Both the position numbers and the translations under genes were made by a program. Positions 1-7,545 of a stretch of DNA of 12,607 nucleotides are shown piece after piece. Position 1 is the stretch's first letter; each line of letters opens with the position of its first letter. This DNA is from Zelonia costaricensis (lineage: Eukaryota > Euglenozoa > Kinetoplastea > Trypanosomatida > Trypanosomatidae): contig JASAOO010002943.1 of NCBI GenBank assembly GCA_030849075.1, forward strand, positions 1 to 12,607. Reading direction: 5' to 3'. The notes under the pieces are model-generated. The model had not been told where the DNA came from, ran no database searches, and was given only the letters and a program-made list of their open reading frames with translations.

Positions 1-71
1 GCATCGTCCCCGACCAGCCAGCCGTGGACGGTGACCCGCTTCCTTCTCTTTTCCTTCATCACCAGCAGCAT
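1..71 (-). CDS. 5' end of an unidentified protein gene (truncated by window edge)
   Basis: An ATG at 71-69 opens a frame that runs off the left edge after 23 complete codons, giving MLLVMKEKRRKRVTVHGWLV followed by Gly-Asp-Asp. An in-frame TGA lies upstream at 92-90, so the start cannot move far. The candidate trans-splice acceptor AG at 95-94 would leave a 22-nt leader with this ATG as the first one. A second in-frame ATG follows at codon 5. The spacing from the Tubby gene (about 1.7 kb) and the strand fit the polycistron. The peptide is a basic stretch followed by a likely beta-strand segment, which is too little to name a family. The reality of the gene rests on the start context, not on homology. 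Confidence 0.55.
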   Translation of the reverse strand, partial: MLLVMKEKRRKRVTVHGWLVGDD

Positions 72-93
72 GCCCACACTCACCAACACTCAC

Positions 94-180
94 CTGTGCA
101 CACACACACACACACGCACACGCACAAACGGACAGATACAGAAAGGCAGAGAGGCGGGTACAGGAAAGGGGACCCCCCCC
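94..180 (-). promoter_or_regulatory. Candidate trans-splice acceptor for the leftmost gene
   Basis: On the minus strand a pyrimidine-rich stretch (about 180-128, with CCTCTCTGCCTTTCTG at its core) is followed by a GT-rich dinucleotide repeat and then CACAG, with the AG at 95-94. Spliced leader addition here would leave a 22-nt 5' UTR before the ATG at 71. Placement follows the known kinetoplastid rule of a polypyrimidine tract plus first AG. It has not been shown experimentally. Confidence 0.5.
97..126. repeat. CA/GT dinucleotide microsatellite
   Basis: A pure CA run occupies 99-115 and continues as an interrupted CA/CG tract to 126. On the coding strand it reads as GT and lies immediately upstream of the candidate splice acceptor of the leftmost gene. 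Confidence 0.95.
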
Positions 181-1048
181 AAGACACGTGAGCGAGTGGG
201 ACGTGGGAGCAGGGTGAAAGCGGTGCGGCGGGAGTCGTGGCATAGCAGTGCGGAGACTCGGACGCGTGTGTGCGTGCACACGAGCCCGTGCGGACACGAG
301 TATGCAGAGGCACGGGCACAGGCGGGGTGGCGAAGAAAAGGGGGGGACGGAGGGAGGGATACAGGAGGAGCGGCTTGTGTGAAGCCAACCAGAAACAGGG
401 CTTCGAGAAGAGAGGCGAAAACGGTAGTGGGCAATGCCGTGCGCGCACCCACGCGAACGCACGTAGGGAACGGGTGGGAAGGGAAAACACAAAGACGAGG
501 AGAAAAGGGCAGGCCGCAAGTTGTGTCACTGTGCTTGCGTGATTGATTTCAGATCGTTCTGCACCTCCGCGCTCACCTCCCTCCTCCCCCTCCCTCCCCA
601 CCTTTTTCTTTTCTTTTTCTCTATCACGTTCCATTTTCGGCCTCGGCTTCCCATCCGGGCCCCTCTCGTCGCACCCTGCGTCATCGGAGTTGACAGCGGA
701 GCGGCGTGGGCAGAGGTGGGGTACGAGGGTACCGGGGGCCGGGGAAGAGAACAAAAAACCGCAGTCAATAGTCGCACAAGACATGCGCATGACAGGGCGG
801 TAGGGGAGGGGCGTTGTGAAGGCTCGTGGGGCGCCGCGGAGATGCGAGCGGGCCACCATCCGACACAACATGAAGGTAACAACAAAAAGGGCCACCGTGA
901 TGATGGATGACGCTGCGGGGGGTGGGAGAGGACAGGAGGGGGGCAGTGGCGAGACGCCGGGCGCCCGCAAGAGTGCGGAGGGGGGCACCAGTGCGGGGTT
1001 GAGGAGTGGGAAAGGGGGAAGAGAGGAGGGACGTGTGTGTGACGCGCC

Positions 1049-1072
1049 CACACACACACACACACGCACACA
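1049..1072. repeat. CA dinucleotide microsatellite
   Basis: CA repeat from 1049 to 1072 with a single CG interruption near 1065-1066, in the spacer downstream of the Tubby gene. Confidence 0.95.
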
Positions 1073-1777
1073 TGTGGGATAGCGAAGATCAGTATCCAGC
1101 CATGCGAAGCGGTCAGCGCAGCAGCGCAACAGGCAGAGCCCTCTCACCGCCACTCGTGCTCTCGCATGTGACGCAAGAAGACGCGAGTTCCGCTTTCTTT
1201 GCCCGGTTTTAGGCCGCCTGCACGTCCACCTCCGACCACCACCCCAGTCCCGCTCTCCCTGCGCCCTTCTCGTCGGCGGCGCGGATAAACGAGTATACAC
1301 ATATATCCACGCCGCAGAAGAGAAGGACGGAAGCGACGCGTCAGCGCTCATTCCTTCCCCCCTCCCCCCACCCCACCCCACTTGCCCTCAGCCTCGGTCT
1401 CGAACACCCTCCCCCTCTTCCACCCACCTTAGTCCCGCCTTCACGATGGGCGAAATGGGCCTGGACGGTGGAGGAGGTCGAGGTGAGAGCTGCCGCATCG
1501 CAACGTGGCGCGGAGCAGCCGAATACACGTGCAGGCAGCGGTCAGGGGCACAGAAAGGGAGGGGGGGTGAGTCGAGACGGGGGAGGCGGGTGGAGAGAGA
1601 GAGAGGAAGAAGAAACAAAAGCAGTTGAGAAGCCGTACATGTCACACGACACAGTACCGAGGTCGAACGTTCCCCAGCAACGGGCGGCCCCCCCCCCTTC
1701 ACCCCTCTCCCTCTCTCCTTTATCGCCTTTATCACCCTCCAACCGCCATCCTCATCACGAGCTTCCTCCCTTGCGCG

Positions 1778-3346
1778 TCACTGCAGCACCTTGCGTGCTG
1801 TCATTATGGTCGTGGCGATCGCCGCCGCCTGGAGACCGCAGAGAGGGTAGCGGAAGTCCAGGGCAAACCGGTCGTCGCTCTGCTTGCCGAACAGCATGAC
1901 CACCTTCGACGGATCCGTGGCCGCCACGAGCTGGAAGTTCTTCTCACTCGCCTTCCTCGCGCGGCCGTGGAAGTCGAGCTTGTACCCACGCAGCACGCCG
2001 TCCCACTCCGGTGCCTTGTTTCGCAGCACGACGAGGTCGGGGCTACTCGGGTTGCGACGGTACTCACTCACAAGCAGGCCGTGCGAGCGCCACTTCTTCT
2101 GTTTCTCAGGCCCCGCCGGCGCGCCGTGCACGGCGGCGAAGTTTGGGGCGGCGCGGGACAAGGTCGAGTACGCCGCATCCACGTCCTCCTCCGAGGAGTT
2201 CTCCATGGCGTCGTCGATGCCGGCACGGCTGCCGCCCGCAACGGAGGTGCCGCCGCGGCCGTCACGCAGGAACCTCACCTCCCCACCCTCCAGCGGCTTG
2301 ATGAAGCCCGTCTCGGGGTCGATGGTGGGCAGGAGGACCGTGAAGGAGGAGCGGCTCGTGTCCGCGAAGTTGTCCAGCAGGACGGCCATGATCTCCTTTC
2401 GACTTGCCTTGCTGCCCTCACTGAACAGCACCACCTCCAGGCCATTGCCCCGCCGCGACAGCTTGCCCACGAAGCTGCGCGCATCGCCGTCGAGCTGCTG
2501 CTGGTTAATCGTGAAGATGATGTTGGCGCCGCCATGGGAGATGGGGTAGAACTGGCCACCGACGCCGTCCGACGTGTCCTCCACCATGGTGCGCGACTTC
2601 ATGGTGCGCGGCACGGCGGCCAGTACGAAGTCGTTGGTGTGGTCGAGAAAGAAGTGAAACGACCGGTGGCTGCCCGGCAGGAGGGAGGCGAGGCCCAGCC
2701 CCTTCTGCTTGCGCCGCTCCACGTAGCACTGGAGCAGGTGCCGGCGCGGGCGGTAGTAGATACGCTCCCGCGGGTCCATGGGGAGCACCGACTGCGACAC
2801 GCTGTACATCGACACGGAGTCGCTGCCCTCCTTGCGCGACGGCATCACAAGACCGCCGGCGCGGCCGCTGCCGGGACGCGCACGGCTCCCACCCACCTGC
2901 CCCGGCGACGGCGACGTGGCCGGCGCGGCGCCGTTGTCGACGCCGACGTTCCCAAAGGCCCGCTCCACCGCGTCCTTCGTCAGCGCGATCGGGATAACCG
3001 CGTTGAAGTTGTCGCTCGTGTCGCTGCGGGGCGAGTCGACCAGCGCGGTGTTGGAGCTGGACGGCGGCGCCGGCGGCGGGGGTCCGCTGGGTCGGCTGTG
3101 CGGGTGCAGGCTGGGACGCTGTGGTCGCGTCCCGTCCGGGCCGCTGCCGACACCGCGGGACGCATCGAGCTGGCGCCGGACCGGTACCTGCGGCGGCTGC
3201 GAAGGCGGTGGTGGCGGGGGCCCCGATGCGGCTGCGTCGGGCACGTGTGAGCGCTGAAATCGTGGCGCGGCCCCGCCACGGGGTGGGGGCGGCGGGTGCG
3301 AGCTGTGCGTCGGCGGGGGCGCGGGCTGATACGCGGCGGAGTCCAT
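1778..3346 (-). CDS. Tubby-domain (TUB/TULP-like) protein
   Basis: A 522-residue protein with a Tubby C-terminal domain from about residue 197 to the end. Tubby domains form a beta-barrel around a central helix and bind membrane phosphoinositides. In animals, TULPs carry cargo into cilia with IFT-A. Seen in sequence: FVLAAVPRTMKSRT (240-253) aligns with the basic FLLAGRKRKKSKT strand near the PIP2 site. FVGKLSRRGNGLEVVLFSEG (292-311) matches the Tubby GKLRSN...G(T/L)KF segment. NKAPEW...YKLDFHGRARKASEKNFQLV (443-474) and DRFALDFRYPLCGLQAAAIA (492-511) match the Tubby signature. The terminal SFD-KLACE-like segment is replaced by TTIMTARKVLQ. A Gly/acidic insertion spans about 355-412. Residues 1-100 are Pro/Ser-rich and probably disordered. 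The start is the first ATG after the likely splice acceptors. The frame stays open upstream to 4150, but no ATG lies between the candidate acceptors and 3346. The family assignment is confident. A flagellar trafficking role is inferred. Confidence 0.93.
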   Translation of the reverse strand: MDSAAYQPAPPPTHSSHPPPPPRGGAAPRFQRSHVPDAAASGPPPPPPSQPPQVPVRRQLDASRGVGSGPDGTRPQRPSLHPHSRPSGPPPPAPPSSSNTALVDSPRSDTSDNFNAVIPIALTKDAVERAFGNVGVDNGAAPATSPSPGQVGGSRARPGSGRAGGLVMPSRKEGSDSVSMYSVSQSVLPMDPRERIYYRPRRHLLQCYVERRKQKGLGLASLLPGSHRSFHFFLDHTNDFVLAAVPRTMKSRTMVEDTSDGVGGQFYPISHGGANIIFTINQQQLDGDARSFVGKLSRRGNGLEVVLFSEGSKASRKEIMAVLLDNFADTSRSSFTVLLPTIDPETGFIKPLEGGEVRFLRDGRGGTSVAGGSRAGIDDAMENSSEEDVDAAYSTLSRAAPNFAAVHGAPAGPEKQKKWRSHGLLVSEYRRNPSSPDLVVLRNKAPEWDGVLRGYKLDFHGRARKASEKNFQLVAATDPSKVVMLFGKQSDDRFALDFRYPLCGLQAAAIATTIMTARKVLQ

Positions 3347-3348
3347 TC

Positions 3349-3350
<2 letters not shown>

Positions 3351-3382
<32 letters not shown>
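3351..3382. repeat. (GT)16 microsatellite next to the Tubby start codon
   Basis: Sixteen perfect GT units on the plus strand, so (CA)16 in the mRNA. The tract ends four bases before the ATG of the Tubby gene, inside its 5' UTR. Read in frame it would encode alternating His-Thr. It lies upstream of the first usable Met. Confidence 0.97.
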
Positions 3383-3387
<5 letters not shown>

Positions 3388-3590
3388 ACGTGGAGAGGTG
3401 GAGAAGGGGGGAGGGGTTGTACCACCGAGTGGAAGAGGGAGTCAGTGTAGGACAGGTGGTGGTGTATGCGAGGCAAGGTGGCGGTTCCCGCAGCAGCGGG
3501 GTGGGACAAGACTCGATGAAGCCAAAGAAGAGGGGGAGGTGCGATGTGGTGGGCTGACTCACGTGTTGTGAGGACGATAGGCCGCCGGTT

Positions 3591-3675
3591 CTGCGTGTGT
3601 GTGTGTGTGTGTAGGGGGGAGGGGGGGCAAATGGCGCGAAAGGGGGCCAGACAGAAAGGGAAGGGAAAGGGGGGG
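3591..3675 (-). promoter_or_regulatory. Candidate trans-splice acceptor region for the Tubby gene
   Basis: On the coding strand, C/T-rich blocks opposite 3637-3675 and 3614-3627 are followed by a nine-unit CA repeat (3612-3595) and then GCAG, with the AG at 3592-3591. The resulting 5' UTR would be 244 nt and contains no upstream ATG. A second possible acceptor is the AG at 3513-3512, after the pyrimidine tract opposite 3521-3540, giving a 165-nt 5' UTR. Either choice makes the ATG at 3346 the first start codon. Confidence 0.4.
3595..3612. repeat. (GT)9 microsatellite at a splice acceptor
   Basis: Nine GT units (CA on the coding strand) lie between the polypyrimidine run and the candidate AG acceptor of the Tubby gene. 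Confidence 0.95.
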
Positions 3676-4564
3676 ATTGGTAGATGCGTGTGTCGGTCAG
3701 CGGGACGTCGCTTCTTCCGTTTTTCTTTTTCCAGAGGAGGCGTGTGGGATGGGAGAAGGGCGCGCGTGTGTCGCCTGCCTCCCTCTCACCACACCCGCAC
3801 TCTTCGCTTCTGCATCCAAGCGAGGACGATGGAGGAGAGAGAGGGAAAGATTGGGGGTGAGGGGGGGGGGGCTGGAGAGTCGCCGTGCCCCTCCCCCCTC
3901 GTCGCATACCGCCTGCGCATGACACGCCTCCACCACGCGTAAGCAGGTAGAGCAACGACGAAGGCATGATACGCGGTGGTGGGTGCGTTTGGAGGGCGCA
4001 GCGGGGCTGCACCGCGGGGGAGGCTTGAGCGCGCGTCTGCGTGCCCCGCTCCAGCCACACCACACACACAATCACTCCAATGAGGACCTCACATCGCGTG
4101 GCCTCTCTCGTGTCCTGTCCAACTCCCAGCCTCCCGCTCGGTAAGTGCATGCATGTGTCAGTGTGAGTCTGCTTGAGTTTTGTTTACGGAAAGCGCGGAT
4201 TAGCGTTGGATGGCGGCCTGTGCCATTCGGTTCTTGTTTGTGAAGGAAGGGGTGTAGTAGGGGGGAGAGGAAGGGGGCGGGGGACTGCGTCCGCGTCCGT
4301 CATGGTGTGGGCTGCAACATCGCCGATCGGCACGAGTTGGAGGGAGGGGTGAATAGAGAAAGGGAGTGGCGGGCGGGCGACGGGCGATGTGTGAGGGACG
4401 CCGCTCTCACCGGGGGCGGGCCGCCGCGCGTGGTGCCGTACGCGCGAGCGGCTTCTCACAGCGCAAACCCCCGCCCCGTTTGTCTTCCCGTTCGTCGTTG
4501 CCGTTTTTTTTTGTTTCCCACGGCGCGCACGGCGGAGGGGAGGGCGGGCCACCGCAGTCAAGCA

Positions 4565-4603
4565 ACACACACACACACACACATGCACGTGCACGTGCAC
4601 GCA
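4565..4603. repeat. Alternating purine-pyrimidine tract: (AC)n plus (GTGCAC)n
   Basis: An AC repeat (4565-4583) runs directly into TGCACGTGCACGTGCACGCA, giving 39 bases of unbroken purine-pyrimidine alternation. TGCACGTGCACGTGCA within it is its own reverse complement. It lies about 90 bases beyond the stop codon of the cold-shock-domain gene, in the 3' UTR. Confidence 0.9.
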
Positions 4604-4691
4604 GCGCGTAGGTTGATGCGCCAGCGCATGTTGCACGGGGCAAGGGGCGGAGCGAGGGGCGCCGGCTCGTCCTCGTCGGCCCCTCGCTAGC

Positions 4692-6095
4692 TCAGTCGAG
4701 CAGGTCGAAGTCGAGCACGCGTGATGGCGGCGACGCGGCACTGGTCGCGGGCCGCGCCGACGGCGCAGGGGAGGTCGAGGTGGGCGCGCCTCCGCTCACG
4801 GCAGACGGGGCACCGTCGCGCTCCAGCTGCACGTCAAAGCACCCCTTCTTGCCCGCGTGCTTGCCGCGCACCAGCTCACGCAGCAAGTACGTCACGCGGT
4901 CCCCAGACCTGATCCTCGACTGTGCGTTGGAGCAGTGGAAGAAGATGGACTCGCCGCTGAGGTCGTCGAGAATGAAGCCGAACGAGGTCCGCACCTCCCG
5001 CACCATGCCGTGAAAGCGGGTGAGGGCGGTCACCGAGCCGGGAGCGGCGCCGGCTGGTACGAGCGGACGCCCGTTTGCGCCCCGACGCTGCTCCGCCCGC
5101 GAGTCGCGGGTGATTCGGTTGGGCACGAGCCTCGACGCCCCTGCGCCCGATTCCTCCGCCGGCTCCAGGCAGAAGCGCACGTACGCGCCGACGCTGATGT
5201 CCCTGCCCACCCCAAGGTCGAGCTGCTCCATCCCGAACGGGAAGCGGGGGGCGTCATCGTGGAGCTGTTTGCGCGTGTCGAGCTCCGCCAACACGCCGTG
5301 CCCGTCGCCTGCGTCGTACTCCACCACAACACCCCGCAGCGTGATGGGTGTGATGGGCGTCTCGACCCCCGTCTTGACGTCGTAGTAGGCAACATCCACT
5401 GCCAACCAACGCGCGAAGGCGCCAGCCGGGTCCGTCTCCGCCTCATCGCCCAAGCTAAAGACGTCCGCGGCACTGTCACTGGCGCTGCTGCGCGTCGGCG
5501 CCGCCCTCTTGGCCGGTGCGTGAGCGCTCGGCACGACGGCGAAGGACACGCGCTCGCCCTCCGTCACGTAGAAGCCGCCGTTCAGATCGGCGCGGCGGAA
5601 GAAGTACGTCTGATGCAGGGCCGCCTCGACATCCGCCGCGTTGGTCGCCGTGGCGGCGGCCTCCGACGAGGCCGCCGCTGTTGTCGGCGCGGCGGGGGCG
5701 AGAGGCACGTACGTGGCCTTGCCGTGCGCTGCGTGCGGCGGCCGCGGCTTGGATGGGGTGGCGACGCCCTCGGCGAGCACGAAGCCGTAGCCGCGGCGGT
5801 GCTTAAAGGCGGTCACGGTGCCGTGTAGGCGCTGCGTCGGCAGCTGAAAGGTCGGCGGCTCGGCGTCTGCCAAGCACGGGCGGGAGGGGTGCAGGAATCC
5901 ATGGTTCGCGCACGGCACGCGCAGGGCGTGTGTTGCGGAGAAGCGGCGCAGGGACAGGGCCAGCGCCGCCGCGGACGCTGACGACACCAAGGACGTCGGG
6001 CCGGCCACGGCGGAGGCGAGAAGGACACGCCCGCCCATCCGCGCTGCCGGCGGTCGGACCGCCAGCATTGCGGGGCGAGCGAGGAGGCGGAGCAT
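4692..6095 (-). CDS. Triple cold-shock-domain protein, probably mitochondrial RNA-binding
   Basis: A 467-residue protein with three cold-shock-like (CSD) modules, which bind single-stranded RNA or DNA. CSD1 (about 89-190) has LHGTVTAFKHRRGYGFVLAE (RNP1-like RGYGFV) and TYFFRRADL (RNP2-like), split by an Ala/Pro insertion at about 110-160. CSD2 (about 252-313) is degenerate, with LRGVVVEYDAGDGHGVLAEL and VGAYVRFCLE. CSD3 (about 361-425) is the most canonical: FHGMVREVRTSFGFIL, then ESIFFHCSNAQ and GDRVTYLLRE. The N-terminus MLRLLARPAMLAVRPPAARM is Arg/Leu/Ala-rich without acidic residues, like a mitochondrial presequence. The start is the first ATG; an open GTG eight codons upstream is unlikely to be used, and an in-frame TGA lies at 6131-6129. 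The C-terminus is Ser/Pro/Ala-rich, ending in acidic DFDLLD. Trypanosomatid RBP16 is a mitochondrial CSD protein but has only one CSD, so this is not RBP16. Targeting and target RNA are inferred or unknown. Confidence 0.87.
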   Translation of the reverse strand: MLRLLARPAMLAVRPPAARMGGRVLLASAVAGPTSLVSSASAAALALSLRRFSATHALRVPCANHGFLHPSRPCLADAEPPTFQLPTQRLHGTVTAFKHRRGYGFVLAEGVATPSKPRPPHAAHGKATYVPLAPAAPTTAAASSEAAATATNAADVEAALHQTYFFRRADLNGGFYVTEGERVSFAVVPSAHAPAKRAAPTRSSASDSAADVFSLGDEAETDPAGAFARWLAVDVAYYDVKTGVETPITPITLRGVVVEYDAGDGHGVLAELDTRKQLHDDAPRFPFGMEQLDLGVGRDISVGAYVRFCLEPAEESGAGASRLVPNRITRDSRAEQRRGANGRPLVPAGAAPGSVTALTRFHGMVREVRTSFGFILDDLSGESIFFHCSNAQSRIRSGDRVTYLLRELVRGKHAGKKGCFDVQLERDGAPSAVSGGAPTSTSPAPSARPATSAASPPSRVLDFDLLD

Positions 6096-6165
6096 GACGA
6101 TGCGATTTTTCCCGCACACTCTCGCGCCTCAGTCAGAGACACACGACACTAGCAGTCGCTTGACG

Positions 6166-6183
6166 CTGCGGGACAGAGAAGGA
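6166..6183 (-). promoter_or_regulatory. Candidate trans-splice acceptor for the cold-shock-domain gene
   Basis: On the coding strand TCCTTCTCTGTCCCGCAG is a good pyrimidine tract plus AG, with the AG at 6167-6166. It would give a 70-nt 5' UTR without any ATG before 6095, supporting that start codon. Confidence 0.55.
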
Positions 6184-6360
6184 CCCAACACAGTGCTCTG
6201 CTGGGCAGCAGTGCTGGTTCAGCTGGACACTCGGTAGTGCGCGCTTGTTTGCGTGGGTGTATGTGTCCGTCTGCGTCTGCGTGTGCGTGTGTGGCCACTC
6301 GCTGCCTTCTATGTGGAGAGAAGTCTAAAGGAACACTTTGTTGCTTTGCTCTCTTGAGGT

Positions 6361-6376
6361 CGTGCGTGCGTGCGTG
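6361..6376. repeat. (CGTG)4 tetranucleotide repeat
   Basis: Four perfect CGTG units, followed by CGCGTG, in the spacer upstream of the cold-shock gene. Confidence 0.9.
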
Positions 6377-7505
6377 CGCGTGTTTTCCCGAGTGTCGTGG
6401 AGTTGTGGGGTGTGTGGCATCAGAGAGGGAACGTGAAGCCCACCGTTGCGGCACGGAGGCGTAGGTCCGGTTGTGGAATAAAGAAGCGACGAAGGCGCGG
6501 TGCGGAGGGGCGTGAGGGCGCGGGAAGGTAAGAGAGACGGAAAACAGCGTACGCAGCGGCGGCCTCTTCACGGAGCCGGTGCGGTGGTGCAGGCCCACGA
6601 GGGCCCCCGTTCGTGACGGGGCGTGAACGAGCACAGGCGGGAATACCTCCACCTCACCCCTCCCCACACACACACAACCTCCTCGAGTGTCTCCCGGACA
6701 GGTCGCCACAACGCACAGCACGTGTGCCCGGTGAGGTGATGGGGGTGCGACTGGGCTGCACACACGAGCTGTCGCACCATCGGCGCACCACGCGGGGCGT
6801 CCATCGAAACCTGCGGAAAGAGGGAGAGAGAGGAGGGCAGCGGGAGGGAGCAGGGCAGCAACGCTCAGTGCGCGTGCAACCGGCACTCGAATTCCTCTGC
6901 CTTGCTGCTCTCGCTTCTTTGCTGCTTCGCGCACATCTTGACGTTTGTCGTTTTGCGGGGTTTTCTTCGTCACTCTGCTTCCTCTTTCGTGTTGAGCACC
7001 CCACACACGTTGCGCCTCAAACCCAGTGAAAGAGGCGCCTTGAACAGGTCGATGTGAGTGCGTGCGCGATTGTCTGTGGGGGGAGGGGGGTGTGTGCTCT
7101 AAATGTGGAGTTGGCGCTCCCTTCTCAATGCGGCCACTCCACACCTTCAAGACGACGCTCACCACACAGACACACACACATACGCAGACTCACCGCGCGA
7201 GAACCAGCGGTCGATGGAGAGCTGTGAGAGGGACGCCAAACCGAGGGAAAGAAATGGCAGTGGACGCAAGCCGCGAGAAATTCGAAACCGAAAAAAAAAT
7301 ACAAAAGAGCGCACATCGAAGCGCCCACATCAGGCACCCGATACACGGGGGCCGCGGACACAGAGCGTCAGCGCGGAGTTGAGTGAGTCGTGTGCGGCTC
7401 GTCCGCCCTTCCCCCCCCCCCTATTCTCCGGCAGCTGCAACAGGTACGTGAGAGACAGTAAGTGAGAGCGACACCAGCACACAGGAAGGAACGCCACCGG
7501 CGCAT

Positions 7506-7536
7506 ACACACACACACACACACACCACACACACAC
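7506..7536. repeat. AC/GT microsatellite in the dynein 3' UTR
   Basis: AC repeat of ten units (7506-7525), one inserted C, then further AC units to 7536. It starts nine bases past the stop codon of the dynein intermediate chain gene in the direction of transcription. Confidence 0.95.
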
Positions 7537-7545
7537 GCCCGCCGT

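Larger units (their letters stand above)
72..1777. other. Intergenic spacer between the Tubby gene and the leftmost gene
   Basis: This 1.7-kb stretch should contain the 3' UTR of the Tubby gene and the 5' region of the leftmost gene. The coding (minus) strand is rich in pyrimidine runs, for example opposite 476-510, 583-625 and 1553-1615. Two CA/GT microsatellites occur, at 97-126 and 1049-1072. Open frames of several hundred codons cross it (such as minus 1381-80), but their predicted proteins are Cys/Val/His/Thr or Pro/Arg/Ser low-complexity and show no domain. I see no RNA gene. Confidence 0.7.
3347..4691. other. Intergenic spacer between the cold-shock and Tubby genes
   Basis: About 1.35 kb holding the 3' UTR of the cold-shock-domain gene and the 5' UTR of the Tubby gene. 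The plus strand carries many G-runs (pyrimidine tracts in the transcript) at 3614-3675, 3853-3871 and 4261-4283, three CA/GT repeats, and an alternating purine-pyrimidine tract at 4565-4603. The Tubby frame is open through most of it, but the predicted extension is low-complexity and unlike protein. No RNA gene was recognised. Confidence 0.7.
6096..7545. other. Intergenic spacer between the dynein and cold-shock genes
   Basis: About 1.45 kb containing the dynein intermediate chain 3' UTR and the cold-shock gene 5' UTR. It includes a CA repeat just beyond the dynein stop codon (7506-7536), a CGTG tetranucleotide repeat (6361-6376), a C-run near 7411-7421 and an A-rich patch near 7291-7305. A 342-codon minus-strand open frame (7177-6149) has no recognisable domain and mixed low-complexity composition, so it is not called. 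No RNA gene was recognised. Confidence 0.7.

Noticed and set aside
85..96. CAG/GTGAGT, a perfect cis-splice donor sequence on the minus strand
   Set aside because: Cis-introns are extremely rare in trypanosomatids. The site overlaps a better-supported trans-splice acceptor, and the reading frame after it is intact.
893..910. GTGATGATGGATGA, resembling a snoRNA C box on the plus strand
   Set aside because: No D box (CTGA) at a suitable distance, no terminal stem, and the wrong strand for this polycistron.
80..1381. 433-codon open frame on the minus strand in the spacer after the Tubby gene
   Set aside because: Composition changes along the frame from Pro/Ser to Lys/Glu to Cys/Val repeats, following the underlying pyrimidine tracts and microsatellites. 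No domain is visible, and it covers the expected splice signals of the next gene.
1625..3250. 541-codon open frame on the plus strand
   Set aside because: It lies opposite the Tubby coding sequence. Its peptide is Arg/Ala/Val/His-rich with no domain, as expected for an antisense shadow in GC-rich coding DNA.
3347..4150. N-terminal extension of the Tubby frame (268 codons)
   Set aside because: It runs through a CA microsatellite and pyrimidine tracts. Both candidate splice acceptors lie inside it, with no ATG between them and 3346.
6096..6119. GTG start eight codons upstream of the cold-shock protein Met
   Set aside because: Eukaryotic nuclear genes start at AUG with few exceptions, and the ATG at 6095 immediately begins a good mitochondrial presequence.
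6149..7177. 342-codon open frame on the minus strand upstream of the cold-shock gene
   Set aside because: Peptide without domain or consistent composition; it overlaps the predicted splice acceptor of the cold-shock gene.
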